Shown: piece by piece, positions 20,006 through 28,174 of the stretch
Numbering within the stretch: the stretch's first letter is position 1
Layout of the letters: every line of letters begins with the position of its first letter
Assembly: GCF_007677725.1 (NCBI RefSeq)
Contig: NZ_VEDF01000003.1
Span: forward strand, 310,001 to 374,000
Direction: 5' to 3'
DNA: 64,000 nt
Source: Pseudomonas sp. URMO17WK12:I11
GTDB lineage: Bacteria > Pseudomonadota > Gammaproteobacteria > Pseudomonadales > Pseudomonadaceae
Position numbers and translations under genes: made by a program
The notes under the pieces: generated by a model
The model's database searches: none
What the model saw: the letters and a program-made list of their open reading frames with translations, nothing else
Told to the model about the DNA's origin: nothing

Positions 20006-21172
20006 ATGAGTGGATTCTTCCACGGCGTCACCGTGACCCATGTCGACACCGGCGCGCGCAGCATCGCGTTGCCGTCGTCCTCGATCATCGGCCTGGTCGA
20101 CACGTTCAGCGAAGTTGCTGGCGTCACGGCCAAGGCCAACGAATTGGTGCTGATCACCAGTGAGCGCGAGGCGGTGGCCGCTTTCGGTGAAAACGCCGCC
20201 ATCACCCGGGCCTGCCGGGCCATCTATACCCGCGCCAAAGCTGTGATCGTTGCCTGCGGCGTGGCCAGGCTCGAAGATGCCGCCGAGCAGACCGCTGCGC
20301 TGATCGGCGCGGTGCAAGCTGACGGCAAGCGCACCGGGCTGCAGGCGTTGCTCGACGGCAAGAGCCGCTTCAATGCCCAGCCCCGCCTGCTGGTCGCGCC
20401 GCGCCACAGCGCCACCCAGGCCGTGGGCAGCGCATTGGTCGCCCTGGCCGACAAACTGCGCGGCATCGCCATCATCGACGGCCCTGATACCACAGACCAG
20501 GCAGCCCTCGACTACGCCAAGAACTTCGGCGCCAAGCGCGCCTTCCTGGTCGACCCAGGCGTGCGGTACTGGGACAACGCTGAAGAGGCCACCGTCGATG
20601 CACCGGCCTCGGCCTGGGTCGCAGGCCTGTTCGCCTGGACCGACAGCGAGTACGGCTTCTGGGCCTCGCCGTCGAACAAAGAGTTCGTCGGTATTACCGG
20701 GACCACCCGCCCTGTGGAGTTCCTCGATGGCGACGACAGCTGCCGCGCCAACCTGCTGAACAACGCCAACATCGCCACCATCATCCGCGACGACGGTTTC
20801 CGCCTGTGGGGCAACCGCACCTTGTCCAGCGACCCGAAATGGGCCTTCGTCACCCGCGTGCGCACCCTGGACATCGTCATGGACGCCATCCTCTACGGCC
20901 ACAAATGGGCCGTCGACCGCGCCATCACCGCCACCTACGTCAAGGACGTCACCGAGGGCCTGCAAGCGTTCATGCGCGACCTCAAGAACCAGGGCGCGAT
21001 CATCAACTTCGAGGTGTTCGCCGACAGCGAGCTGAACACCGCCAGCCAACTGGAGCAGGGCAAGGTGTACTGGAACATTCGTTTCACCGACGTGCCGCCT
21101 GCCGAAAACCCCAATTTCCGTGTTGAAGTCACTAACCAGTGGCTGACCGAAGTTCTCGATTCCGCCGCTTGA
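20006..21172 (+). CDS. Contractile tail sheath protein (gpFI)
   Basis: 388 residues, P2 FI family. The sheath polymer contracts to drive the tube through the target envelope. Family features: N-terminal FFHGVTVTHVDTGARSI, the central WVAGLFAWTDSEYGFWASPS and C-terminal WGNRTLSSDPKWAFV with RTLDIVMDAI. GGAG lies 12 bases before the ATG. Its presence makes this an R-type (contractile), not F-type, tailocin. Confidence 0.95.
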   Translation: MSGFFHGVTVTHVDTGARSIALPSSSIIGLVDTFSEVAGVTAKANELVLITSEREAVAAFGENAAITRACRAIYTRAKAVIVACGVARLEDAAEQTAALIGAVQADGKRTGLQALLDGKSRFNAQPRLLVAPRHSATQAVGSALVALADKLRGIAIIDGPDTTDQAALDYAKNFGAKRAFLVDPGVRYWDNAEEATVDAPASAWVAGLFAWTDSEYGFWASPSNKEFVGITGTTRPVEFLDGDDSCRANLLNNANIATIIRDDGFRLWGNRTLSSDPKWAFVTRVRTLDIVMDAILYGHKWAVDRAITATYVKDVTEGLQAFMRDLKNQGAIINFEVFADSELNTASQLEQGKVYWNIRFTDVPPAENPNFRVEVTNQWLTEVLDSAA

Positions 21173-21185
21173 GGAGCGCAACCAC

Positions 21186-21695
21186 ATGGCAATGATCCCC
21201 GAAACCCTGGCCAACCTGAACCTGTTCGTCGACGGCGTCAGCTTCCAGGGCGATGTACCGAGCCTGACCCTGCCCAAACTCACCCTGAAGATGGAAGAGC
21301 ACCGTCCTGGTGGCATGGACATGCCCGTGGAAATGGACTTGGGCATGGAAAAACAGGAAGCGGCCTTTACCACCAGCGGTGTGCGCCGCGAAGCGCTGAA
21401 GTTTTTCGGCCTGGCCGATGGCAGTGGCTTCAACGGCTCCTTCCGCGGTGCCTTCAAAGGCCTCAAAGGCAAGATCAACCCAGTGGTGGTCACCCTGCGC
21501 GGCACCCTCAAGGAGATCGACATGGGCGACTGGAAATCCGGTGACAAGGCCGAGATCAAGCACAGCGTCGGGCTCAGCTACTACAAGCTCGAAGTCGATG
21601 GCCGGGTGATCTACGAGATCGATGCGTTGGGCATGCGCCGGGTCATCGACGGCGTCGACCAGTTGGCCAGCCAGCGTGCGGCACTTGGTTTGTGA
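21186..21695 (+). CDS. Tail tube protein (gpFII)
   Basis: 169 residues, P2 FII family major tube subunit. It forms the rigid inner tube that pierces the cell envelope. It starts MAMIPETLANLNLFVDGVSF, the family-typical N-terminus, and has the KINPVVVTLRGTLKEIDMGD core. GAGGAG before the ATG; 13 bases after the sheath. Confidence 0.94.
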   Translation: MAMIPETLANLNLFVDGVSFQGDVPSLTLPKLTLKMEEHRPGGMDMPVEMDLGMEKQEAAFTTSGVRREALKFFGLADGSGFNGSFRGAFKGLKGKINPVVVTLRGTLKEIDMGDWKSGDKAEIKHSVGLSYYKLEVDGRVIYEIDALGMRRVIDGVDQLASQRAALGL

Positions 21696-21705
21696 GGAGA
21701 TGAAC

Positions 21706-22008
21706 ATGGCTCAAGCGAAGCAACAACCGCAGTGGCTGACCCTCGGCGCCGACCGCGTGACCGTGCGCCTGTCGCGTCCCAGCCAGGCCAATGGCGTGCA
21801 GGTCGACAGCCTGTCATTGCGCGCCCCGACCGTGCGCGATATTCGCAGTGCCCAGGCCGGTGCGGGCGGTGATGACGAAACCCGTGAACTGAACCTGTTC
21901 GCCTCCCTGGCCGAAGTCGGCATCAAGGACCTCGAGGCCCTGGCACTGAAAGACTACAGCCGTTTGCAAAACGGCTATTTTCGCCTGGTGCAGGACGACG
22001 AACTTTGA
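21706..22008 (+). CDS. Tail assembly chaperone gpE (short form)
   Basis: 100 residues, in the position of P2 gpE between tube and tape measure; it should coat and protect the tape measure during tail assembly. The centre has SLRAPTVRDIRSAQAG and the end LKDYSRLQNGYFRLVQDDEL. The ATG at 21706 is used (GAGGAG 6 bases upstream). The last two codons before and at the stop are CTT TGA, the same pair used for +1 frameshifting in RF2, and a conserved-looking frame without a start continues past it (see the long form). Confidence 0.85.
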   Translation: MAQAKQQPQWLTLGADRVTVRLSRPSQANGVQVDSLSLRAPTVRDIRSAQAGAGGDDETRELNLFASLAEVGIKDLEALALKDYSRLQNGYFRLVQDDEL

Positions 22009-22120
22009 TCCGGCTCGGCAAAAGGCCGCTGCAAGGCGGCTGGCCAAGGAGCTGAACTTTTCCGCGAGCGAAATCATGACCATGTCGTACAGCGACATGG
22101 TCTGGTGGCTCGCGCCGTGA
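21706..22120 (+). CDS. Tail assembly chaperone gpE-E' long form, predicted by +1 frameshift at CTT TGA
   Basis: If the ribosome slips +1 at CTT TGA (22003-22008), reading continues GAT CCG... to the TGA at 22118-22120, adding 37 residues (DPARQKAAARRLAKELNFSA, then SEIMTMSYSDMVWWLAP). The extension frame has no usable start before an ATG at 22076, which would give only 14 residues without a ribosome site. P2-like phages make E and E' by frameshift (usually -1), so the gene pair is expected to frameshift; the +1 direction and RF2-like site are my inference from the sequence. Product about 137 residues. Confidence 0.65.
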
Positions 22121-22133
22121 CCAGGAGAAACCC

Positions 22134-24362
22134 ATGGCGAACACACAGGTGTTCCCGCTCGGGCTCGGCGTCACCCTGATCAACCCGCTAGGCCATGCCA
22201 TCGCGCTGCTGCGCCGGGAGGTCGAACGCTTGCGCAGGCAAGCCGAGGGCACCCGGCTCGGCAGGCTGATCGGCGAGGTGGCGCACTTGGGGGTAGAGCT
22301 CGGCAAGCTGGACCAGGTCGAACAAGCGGCGGATCCAGAGCGCCAGCCGCACGCGCAGACGCAGGTCAAGCCACTGCGTGAACAGCTCACGCAAATCGAA
22401 CGTCTACGTCAGCATTATCAGAGGCTGGACCGCGTCATTGCCGGTCTGGCGCAACTCAAACCGTTGCACGCACGGCTTACAGTGGAGGTCTGGCGCGCGT
22501 ATGCAACGCCAGCCTCTGCCCAGGCCGCCACTGCCACTACCACGGTCGCTGCCGCCCACGCAGCTGCGCCGGCGGCGGTCGCGACGCAGCCCGCTGCCTT
22601 GCCAGCGCTGCTGGGGCGCGGAGCGGTTGCCGTCGCGGGGCTTGGCCTTGCCACCTATGGCGTGCGTAGAGGTGCGCGTCATGTGCTCGAGCGGCAACCC
22701 GTCGCCACCCAGCGACGCATGGCCAGGGTGGCAGGTGCAAGCTGGCGCACCCACCGCGTCGACGCCCTTGGCAAGGCGGCCAAGGCTTTATTGGAAGGAG
22801 AGGACGGCCAGGCGCGAGCCCAAGGCGTCGGCGCTGCGGCCGGTGAAATCGGTGGCAGCGTGCTGGGAGCCGCGCTGTCCTTGTTGAGCAGGAATCGCTT
22901 CGCCCGAAGACACGGCGCCACCCTTGGCGCCCATCTTGGCGAGGCGCTTGGAACCCGAACGGCGCGGATGTTGTACGGCTGGGTAACCGCGCCCGTCGAT
23001 GTGCAGCCCAATCCTCAGGGCGTGCCTGTCGAGGATGTTGCAACCGCTGCCGATGCAGTGCCCAGCGCTGCGCCAGCGCCGCAGCGATCAGCCACCTCGA
23101 CCGGGGCGGCTGCGGGTGTGGTCGCCGGTGCCCTGACCGTGGCGGGGGTTGCCGCTTACCGCAAAGGGCAAGGCCTGCCGCGCAACACGCGCCGACGCCT
23201 GTCCAAGGTCACCCGTGAACAGTGGCAGGCGCACCGCGTCGATACGCTGGGCAAGGTCGGCAAGGCGTTGATCACCGCAGAGGATGGCGAAGAGCGTGCG
23301 CAGGGCGTGGGCGCTGCGCTGGGCGAGATGGCCGGGCGACTGTTGGGCGCCGCGTTGCCACGCCTGACCAAGAGCCGCGCGGCCCGGAAATACGGTGCCG
23401 ACGTCGGTGCGTATCTAGGCGAAGCGCTGGGCAGCCTGGGCGGTGCGGGCCTGTTCAAGTTGGCCACTGCGCCGGCCAGCACGCCTGCGCCCTCACAGCA
23501 GGACGAACAGGGTGCTGCTGAGCCAGGCATCGCCAGTCAGGCGGCGCCGCAAGCACGCGTGGCGCCGCCCGCTGTTCAACAGCCCGCGGCCGAAAGCGCT
23601 CTGGCTCAGGAGGCGCTGGCCCTGGCCGGCTCGGTGGTTCCAGGCGCAGGCGGTGTGCTCAAGCGGGTCCCTCTCGCTGCTGTAGTGGGCACCTCCCTAG
23701 AGGTGCTCGATACCTATGACAGCGACGCCCCACGCGCTGAGAAAATCGAACGTTACGCCAGTGCTGGCGGCGGTCTGAGTGGCAGCTTGGCCGGTGCAGC
23801 GGCGGGTGCGGCGATTGGCTCGGCGGTGCTGCCGGTAATCGGCACGGCCCTGGGCGGCATCGTCGGCGGGGTGTTGGGCAGCATGGGCGGTGAAGCCGCA
23901 GGCAGCTGGTTGGGCCGGGCGGTGGCCGTACTCGGTGGTGAGCCGTCGGCGGTGACCCAACAGCAATCCGGCACGCCAACGCCGGCGCTGCCGATCCCCG
24001 TCGATAGCGGTCGTCTGCCCGCGTCAAGCGCTAGCGCAACTTCCACTGCCACACCCCATGCAAGCGCAACCGCCACGGCCGTAACGCAGGCCGATGCACG
24101 CGCAGTCGGCAGCGCCGCTGCAGGTACGGACGCGCTACCTGCCCATGCGCCGGCACTGCCTGCCAGCAATCAGTCACTGCCGACCCACGCGCCCACCATC
24201 AACCAGCAATTCACCTTCACCGCCAACATGCCGGTGACCTTCAACAACAGTCTCGATGATCCAGGCACCGTGCAGCAACTGGAGGCGACGGTCCGGCGGG
24301 TGCTCGATGAGCTCATGCGCCAGGCGCGCTCGGTGCAGATGGTCGATCAACCACAGCCATGA
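22134..24362 (+). CDS. Tail tape measure protein
   Basis: 742 residues; it sets tail length. Residues 20-90 are coiled-coil-like (LRREVERLRRQAEGTRLGRL). Two related ~95-residue blocks occur at about 194-288 and 353-447 (WRTHRVDALGKAAKALLEGE versus WQAHRVDTLGKVGKALITAE), followed by an Ala/Gly-rich hydrophobic region about 545-600 (SLAGAAAGAAIGSAVLPVIG) and an Ala/Ser/Thr-rich linker. The end resembles tape C-termini (QFTFTANMPVTFNN). Lies after gpE/E' as expected; GGAG before the ATG. Confidence 0.88.
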   Translation: MANTQVFPLGLGVTLINPLGHAIALLRREVERLRRQAEGTRLGRLIGEVAHLGVELGKLDQVEQAADPERQPHAQTQVKPLREQLTQIERLRQHYQRLDRVIAGLAQLKPLHARLTVEVWRAYATPASAQAATATTTVAAAHAAAPAAVATQPAALPALLGRGAVAVAGLGLATYGVRRGARHVLERQPVATQRRMARVAGASWRTHRVDALGKAAKALLEGEDGQARAQGVGAAAGEIGGSVLGAALSLLSRNRFARRHGATLGAHLGEALGTRTARMLYGWVTAPVDVQPNPQGVPVEDVATAADAVPSAAPAPQRSATSTGAAAGVVAGALTVAGVAAYRKGQGLPRNTRRRLSKVTREQWQAHRVDTLGKVGKALITAEDGEERAQGVGAALGEMAGRLLGAALPRLTKSRAARKYGADVGAYLGEALGSLGGAGLFKLATAPASTPAPSQQDEQGAAEPGIASQAAPQARVAPPAVQQPAAESALAQEALALAGSVVPGAGGVLKRVPLAAVVGTSLEVLDTYDSDAPRAEKIERYASAGGGLSGSLAGAAAGAAIGSAVLPVIGTALGGIVGGVLGSMGGEAAGSWLGRAVAVLGGEPSAVTQQQSGTPTPALPIPVDSGRLPASSASATSTATPHASATATAVTQADARAVGSAAAGTDALPAHAPALPASNQSLPTHAPTINQQFTFTANMPVTFNNSLDDPGTVQQLEATVRRVLDELMRQARSVQMVDQPQP

Positions 24363-24371
24363 GGAGGTGCC

Positions 24372-25217
24372 ATGACTTACCTGGAACAGCTGCAGGGCGG
24401 CTTGCATGCGCTGGTCAGGGCAGGCGAGGAGGGGCGTCGGCGTGCCGATGCCATGCTCGGCCCGATGAACCAGGCCGTCGGCCATGTCCGCGAGGCCGCC
24501 AGCGAACTTGAGGCACTGCCTTGGATCGGGCCACAAATCGGTCAGCGTCTGCAACGCACCCTGCGCGCCATCGACGCGGCCAAGCAGCGTGTCGACCGCG
24601 TGATCGGCAAGTACGACCAGACCGTGGAAGTGGTGCGCAAGGTACGCGACCGGGTCAATGTCTTTGCCGAGCATTTGGGCAAGGTCGGCGCGGCCATGAG
24701 GCGGGTGCTCGGCGATGCCCGTGCGGTGGCCAACGGCGCGCTCTCGGCGCTGGGCTTGGCGCCGCTGGCAACACCTGTCGCCGAGGCCGTCACGCCGTAT
24801 GCGCACCTGTTGGTGCTGCAGCCGCTGGCCGCCAACGCCGCGCCGTATTACTTCAACCTCGACACCGCCGCCTTCGACCAGTTGCGCCGGCAAACCCGCT
24901 TTCGCTGGGCCGGGCAAGAGCGTCTGAGCCGGGAAAATGCGCAGCAAGCGGTCAGCCTGGGCGAAGAAAGCATCACCCTGCGCGGCGCCATATTCCCCGG
25001 TTTCAAAGGGGGCTTGGGTCAACTGCAGGCGCTGCGCGGCGTCGGCCGCCAGCTGTTGCCCCTGACCCTGACCACCGGCTACGGCGAGGTACTGGGCACC
25101 TGGTGCCTGACCAGCATCGAAGAAGAGCAGGGTGCCCTGCTGGCTGGCGGCATTCCCCGTAAACAAGGTTTCACACTGGAGTTCGTCAGTTATGGACAAG
25201 ACCTGCAAGACGTCTGA
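24372..25217 (+). CDS. Tail protein gpU with long N-terminal extension
   Basis: 281 residues. The C-terminal ~120 match the P2 gpU type (SITLRGAIFPGFKGGLGQL, LPLTLTTGYGEVLGTWCLTS, GFTLEFVSYGQ), a tail-tip/terminus protein. P2 gpU itself is only about 150 residues; here about 150 extra residues, largely helical and charged (AIDAAKQRVDRVIGKYDQTV), precede it, as in other pseudomonad tailocins that carry a fused or extended U. The stop lies inside the start of gpX (26-base overlap). Confidence 0.82.
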   Translation: MTYLEQLQGGLHALVRAGEEGRRRADAMLGPMNQAVGHVREAASELEALPWIGPQIGQRLQRTLRAIDAAKQRVDRVIGKYDQTVEVVRKVRDRVNVFAEHLGKVGAAMRRVLGDARAVANGALSALGLAPLATPVAEAVTPYAHLLVLQPLAANAAPYYFNLDTAAFDQLRRQTRFRWAGQERLSRENAQQAVSLGEESITLRGAIFPGFKGGLGQLQALRGVGRQLLPLTLTTGYGEVLGTWCLTSIEEEQGALLAGGIPRKQGFTLEFVSYGQDLQDV

Positions 25218-25398
25218 GGGCGATCTGCTCGACACCCTCTGCCACCACTACTACGGCCACCTGGACGGTAGCGTCGAGGCTGTGCTGCAAGCCAATCAGG
25301 GCCTGGCTGACCAAGCGCAGCCGTTTCGCGCCGGCGTGAACATCCGCTTACCGGTCATGGCGCGGGCGCAGGCCAACGTCGTGCAGCTGTGGGACTGA
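25192..25398 (+). CDS. Tail protein gpX (LysM-like)
   Basis: 68 residues, P2 gpX family. The pattern TSEGDLLDTLCHHYYG...VLQANQGLA...GVNIRLPV resembles a LysM fold (GD.L..I...YG; V...N....... L..G..I.LP). Probably a baseplate hub or tail-tip connector. It starts within the end of gpU (MDKTCKTSEG) and ends 4 bases before gpD. Confidence 0.85.
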   Translation: MDKTCKTSEGDLLDTLCHHYYGHLDGSVEAVLQANQGLADQAQPFRAGVNIRLPVMARAQANVVQLWD

Positions 25399-25402
25399 GG
25401 CC

Positions 25403-26440
25403 ATGCGACCGCAATTTCGCATTCACGCCAACGGCCGCGAAATCACCGCGCTGATCAACGACCGCTTGTTGCTGCTGCGCACCACCGACAAACCGGGCAT
25501 GCAATCGGATGACTTCGAACTGCGCATCGATGCCCGCGACGCGGTGCTGGCACTGCCCGCCCGCGGCGCGCTGATCGAGCTGCACATGGGCTACGCCGAC
25601 CAGTCGCTGACCCGCCTGGGGCGCTATACGGTCGATGAGGTCGAACTCTCGGGCCCGCCCGACACGTTGGTGATCCGTGGCAAGGCCAGCGACCTGCGCG
25701 GCACGGGCAGAAGCATCCGCAGCGGCAGCTGGGAGGCACAGCCGCTGCAACGCATCGTCAACGACATCGCCGCGCGCAATGGCTGGCAGGCGGCTTGCCC
25801 GGTCCTGACGCCGGTGCCACGGATCGATCAGCTCAATGAGTCGGATTTCAACTTCATCACCCGCCTGGCGCGTCAGTACGACTGTACCGCCAAGCTCGCC
25901 GAGGGCCGCTTGCTGGTGCTGCCGCGCCAGGGCGGGCAAAGCGCCAGCGGTCAGCCGCTGGATGTGCTGGTCATCGAGCATAGCGCTGTGAGTCAGTGGC
26001 ACCTGCGGCTGGACGACAAAGCGGCGCGCCGCGCTGTGCGTACTCGTCATCAGGACCCTGGCAGCGGCGAATGCAAAACAGTCGAACTGCTCGATGAGGC
26101 GGCGGCCGAAGGCCAGCGCCCAGTGCACACCGACCCTCACCTGTATCCCAACCGCGCAGCCGCCGAGCAGGCCGCACGGGCGCGTCTGGCCAGCTTCAAT
26201 CGTGACACCGCCCAGTTGCGCCTGGTCATGCCGGGACGCACCGACCTGTTCGCCGAACGCAGCATCGACTTGCAAGGGTTCGTTGCCGGCGTGGACGGGC
26301 AGTACCAGATCGACTCGGTCGAGCAACTGTTCACCGGCTCGGGCTGGACCACGACCGTGCAAGCCAACGGCGGCAAAGCCGGCAAGGCCAACGCCAAAGG
26401 CGCAGCCCAAACGGGCCAGGCGGTGATCAAAGCCCGTTGA
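25403..26440 (+). CDS. Baseplate hub protein gpD (late control D)
   Basis: 345 residues, Phage_GPD family, equivalent to T4 gp27/VgrG N-terminal part; it adapts the six-fold baseplate to the three-fold spike. Features: ELRIDARDAVLALPARGALI, YTVDEVELSGPPDTLVIRGK and DFNFITRLARQYDCTAKLAE. Follows gpX directly. Terminal basic, Gly/Ala-rich tail. Confidence 0.9.
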   Translation: MRPQFRIHANGREITALINDRLLLLRTTDKPGMQSDDFELRIDARDAVLALPARGALIELHMGYADQSLTRLGRYTVDEVELSGPPDTLVIRGKASDLRGTGRSIRSGSWEAQPLQRIVNDIAARNGWQAACPVLTPVPRIDQLNESDFNFITRLARQYDCTAKLAEGRLLVLPRQGGQSASGQPLDVLVIEHSAVSQWHLRLDDKAARRAVRTRHQDPGSGECKTVELLDEAAAEGQRPVHTDPHLYPNRAAAEQAARARLASFNRDTAQLRLVMPGRTDLFAERSIDLQGFVAGVDGQYQIDSVEQLFTGSGWTTTVQANGGKAGKANAKGAAQTGQAVIKAR

Positions 26441-26463
26441 GCGGGCCATGAAGGAGTAACCCC

Positions 26464-27012
26464 ATGCTAAGCGAAACGCAATTGCTGCAGATTCTGCCGA
26501 ACGCCCGCCCCGTCGCGGGCGTTTTCGTGGCTGCACTCAACGCCACATTGCCGCGTTGGGAGATCGACAACCCCAGGCGCGTGGCAGCCTTCATCGCCCA
26601 GGTCGGTCATGAGTCCGCCCAGTTCCGTTACCTCAAGGAGCTGGGCAGCGACCGTTACCTGGCGCGCTACGATACAGGCCCGCTGGCCGTGCGGCTGGGC
26701 AATACACCGCAAGCCGATGGCGATGGTCAGCGCTATTGCGGGCGTGGCCTGATCCAGGTCACCGGGCGCAACAACTACCAGGCCTGCAGCCGCGCGCTGT
26801 TCGGCGACGAACGCCTGCTCGCGCAACCGCAATTGCTCGAGCAGCCGCGCTGGGCCTGTGAGTCAGCGGCCTGGTTCTGGCATTCGCGGGGGCTCAATGC
26901 CCTGGCGGACCAAGGCGCGTTCAACCGCATCACGCGGCACATCAACGGCGGTCTCAATGGCCTGGAGGAGCGCCTGAAACTGTGGGCACGGGCTCGCGAG
27001 GTGCTGTGTTGA
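26464..27012 (+). CDS. Endolysin, glycoside hydrolase family 19 (chitinase-like lysozyme)
   Basis: 182 residues. Cleaves peptidoglycan glycan strands to burst the producing cell. Motifs: VAAFIAQVGHESAQFRYLKE (catalytic Glu in GHES), YCGRGLIQVTGRNNY and HINGGLNGLEER. No signal peptide, so export depends on the holin at 14241. AAGGAG is 6 bases before the ATG. It overlaps the next start as TTGA. Confidence 0.93.
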   Translation: MLSETQLLQILPNARPVAGVFVAALNATLPRWEIDNPRRVAAFIAQVGHESAQFRYLKELGSDRYLARYDTGPLAVRLGNTPQADGDGQRYCGRGLIQVTGRNNYQACSRALFGDERLLAQPQLLEQPRWACESAAWFWHSRGLNALADQGAFNRITRHINGGLNGLEERLKLWARAREVLC

Positions 27013-27494
27013 GCCGCGTGCACGCTGGCCTGGTGGCGCTTTTGCTGGGCGTTTGCGTGGCCCTCACCTGGCGCCTGCAGGATTGGCGCTACGGACAGCG
27101 GCTGGCGCAGCAGGCCCAGGCCCAGGCCGCTGCCCAGGCAGCCCGCCTGGGTGCCGACCAGACCCAGCGCGAGGCCCTCGCGCAACGCCTGCAAGACAGC
27201 GAAACCCGTCATTTCAAGGAGCTCGCCGATGCGCAACAGACTCAGGCTCGCCTGCGTGATCGCCTGGCTACTGCCGATCTGCGCCTGTCGGTCCTGGTCG
27301 ACCGCAGCGCCCTCTGCAGTGCAGTGCCTGCCGCCACCGCCACCACCGGCCTGGATCATGCAACCGTACGTGCCGGACTTGAGCCGGCGCATGCTCGACG
27401 CATTATCGCCATCACCGATGAAGGCGACCGCGGACTGATCGCGCTGCGCGCCTGCCAGGCGTATGTGCAGCAGGTGAGTGGCGTCAGGCACTGA
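27009..27494 (+). CDS. Inner-membrane spanin (Rz-like)
   Basis: 161 residues from a TTG at 27009 (GAGGT 6 bases upstream; a GTG at 27018 is possible). An N-terminal membrane segment (AGLVALLLGVCVAL) is followed by a long periplasmic coiled coil (QQAQAQAAAQAARL, QRLQDSETRHFKELADAQQT). With Rz1 it fuses the inner and outer membranes at the last lysis step. The Rz1 gene is nested in the +1 frame. Confidence 0.82.
   Translation: MSRVHAGLVALLLGVCVALTWRLQDWRYGQRLAQQAQAQAAAQAARLGADQTQREALAQRLQDSETRHFKELADAQQTQARLRDRLATADLRLSVLVDRSALCSAVPAATATTGLDHATVRAGLEPAHARRIIAITDEGDRGLIALRACQAYVQQVSGVRH
27229..27438 (+). CDS. Outer-membrane spanin lipoprotein (Rz1-like), nested in Rz
   Basis: 69 residues, wholly inside the Rz gene in another frame. 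Short lipoprotein signal (MRNRLRLACVIAWLLPICAC) with a lipobox ICAC, then a proline run (PPPPPP) typical of Rz1. AAGGAG lies 7 bases before the ATG, a better ribosome site than that of Rz itself. Confidence 0.82.
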   Translation: MRNRLRLACVIAWLLPICACRSWSTAAPSAVQCLPPPPPPAWIMQPYVPDLSRRMLDALSPSPMKATAD

Positions 27495-27587
27495 CTGCAG
27501 CTGCAGCACGCTGGCGGCTATCCCACTTCCTGCACACTGATGCTACGGTGTCTGCACTCACCCCAGGACCAGCCCAAGGAACCGTCC

Positions 27588-28070
27588 ATGGACCCGATTA
27601 CCGTCCTTTCCACCCGTCTGGGCGCGCATCTGCGCGAGCGCGATGCCCAGGTAACCACCGCCGAATCCTGCACCGGCGGTGGGATCGCCGAGGCCATTAC
27701 CCGTGTGCCGGGCAGTTCGGCCTGGTTCGAGGCAGGCTACGTGACCTATTCCAATGCGCAGAAGACCCGCCAGTTGCAGGTACCGCACGCGCTATTCGCC
27801 GAGGTGGGCGCGGTCAGCCGCGAGGTGGTCGAAGCCATGGCCCGCGGCGCCCAGGCCGCCAGCGGCGCACGTTTTGCCGTGGCGGTCAGCGGCGTTGCCG
27901 GGCCCGATGGTGGCTCGCCCGCCAAGCCGGTGGGCACGGTCTGGCTGGCCTGGGCCGATGGCCCGCAGGTGCATGCCGAGCGCCGGCACTTCGACGGTGA
28001 CCGCGAGGCGGTGCGACGGCAGACGGTGATCGCGGCATTAGAAGGCTTGTTACACCTGGGCATCGAGTAA
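27588..28070 (+). CDS. pncC: Nicotinamide-nucleotide amidase (CinA C-terminal family)
   Basis: 160 residues. Deamidates nicotinamide mononucleotide to nicotinate mononucleotide in NAD recycling. Motifs [15 protein letters not shown] (nucleophile region), [15 protein letters not shown] and [14 protein letters not shown] are typical. Only the amidase domain of CinA is present, as usual in this genus. The ATG at 27588 gives the normal length; 93 bases after the tailocin's last gene and the right border of the cluster. Confidence 0.93.
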   Translation: MDPITVLSTRLGAHLRERDAQVTTAESCTGGGIAEAITRVPGSSAWFEAGYVTYSNAQKTRQLQVPHALFAEVGAVSREVVEAMARGAQAASGARFAVAVSGVAGPDGGSPAKPVGTVWLAWADGPQVHAERRHFDGDREAVRRQTVIAALEGLLHLGIE

Positions 28071-28085
28071 ATCGACGACAGGGGT

Positions 28086-28115
28086 TTGCTCGCGCGCCTG
28101 CCTGTGGAATAATAC
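28086..28115 (+). promoter_or_regulatory. recA promoter
   Basis: TTGCTC (28086-28091) and TAATAC (28110-28115), 18-base spacing, immediately before the LexA box. Confidence 0.6.
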
Positions 28116-28130
28116 TGGCTACTTATACAG
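28115..28130 (+). promoter_or_regulatory. LexA box of recA
   Basis: CTG-GCTACTTATA-CAG, matching CTG-N10-CAG with the AT-rich centre, just downstream of the -10 and 45 bases before the recA ATG. LexA bound here would block recA transcription until DNA damage. Confidence 0.88.
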
Positions 28131-28174
28131 GTATTCCCGGCCATCAGGGCCAAGTCGAACACGTGAGGATTTCA

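Noticed and set aside
12072-27494. Intact prophage
   Set aside because: No integrase, capsid, portal, terminase, replication genes or attachment-site repeats; tail and lysis genes only.
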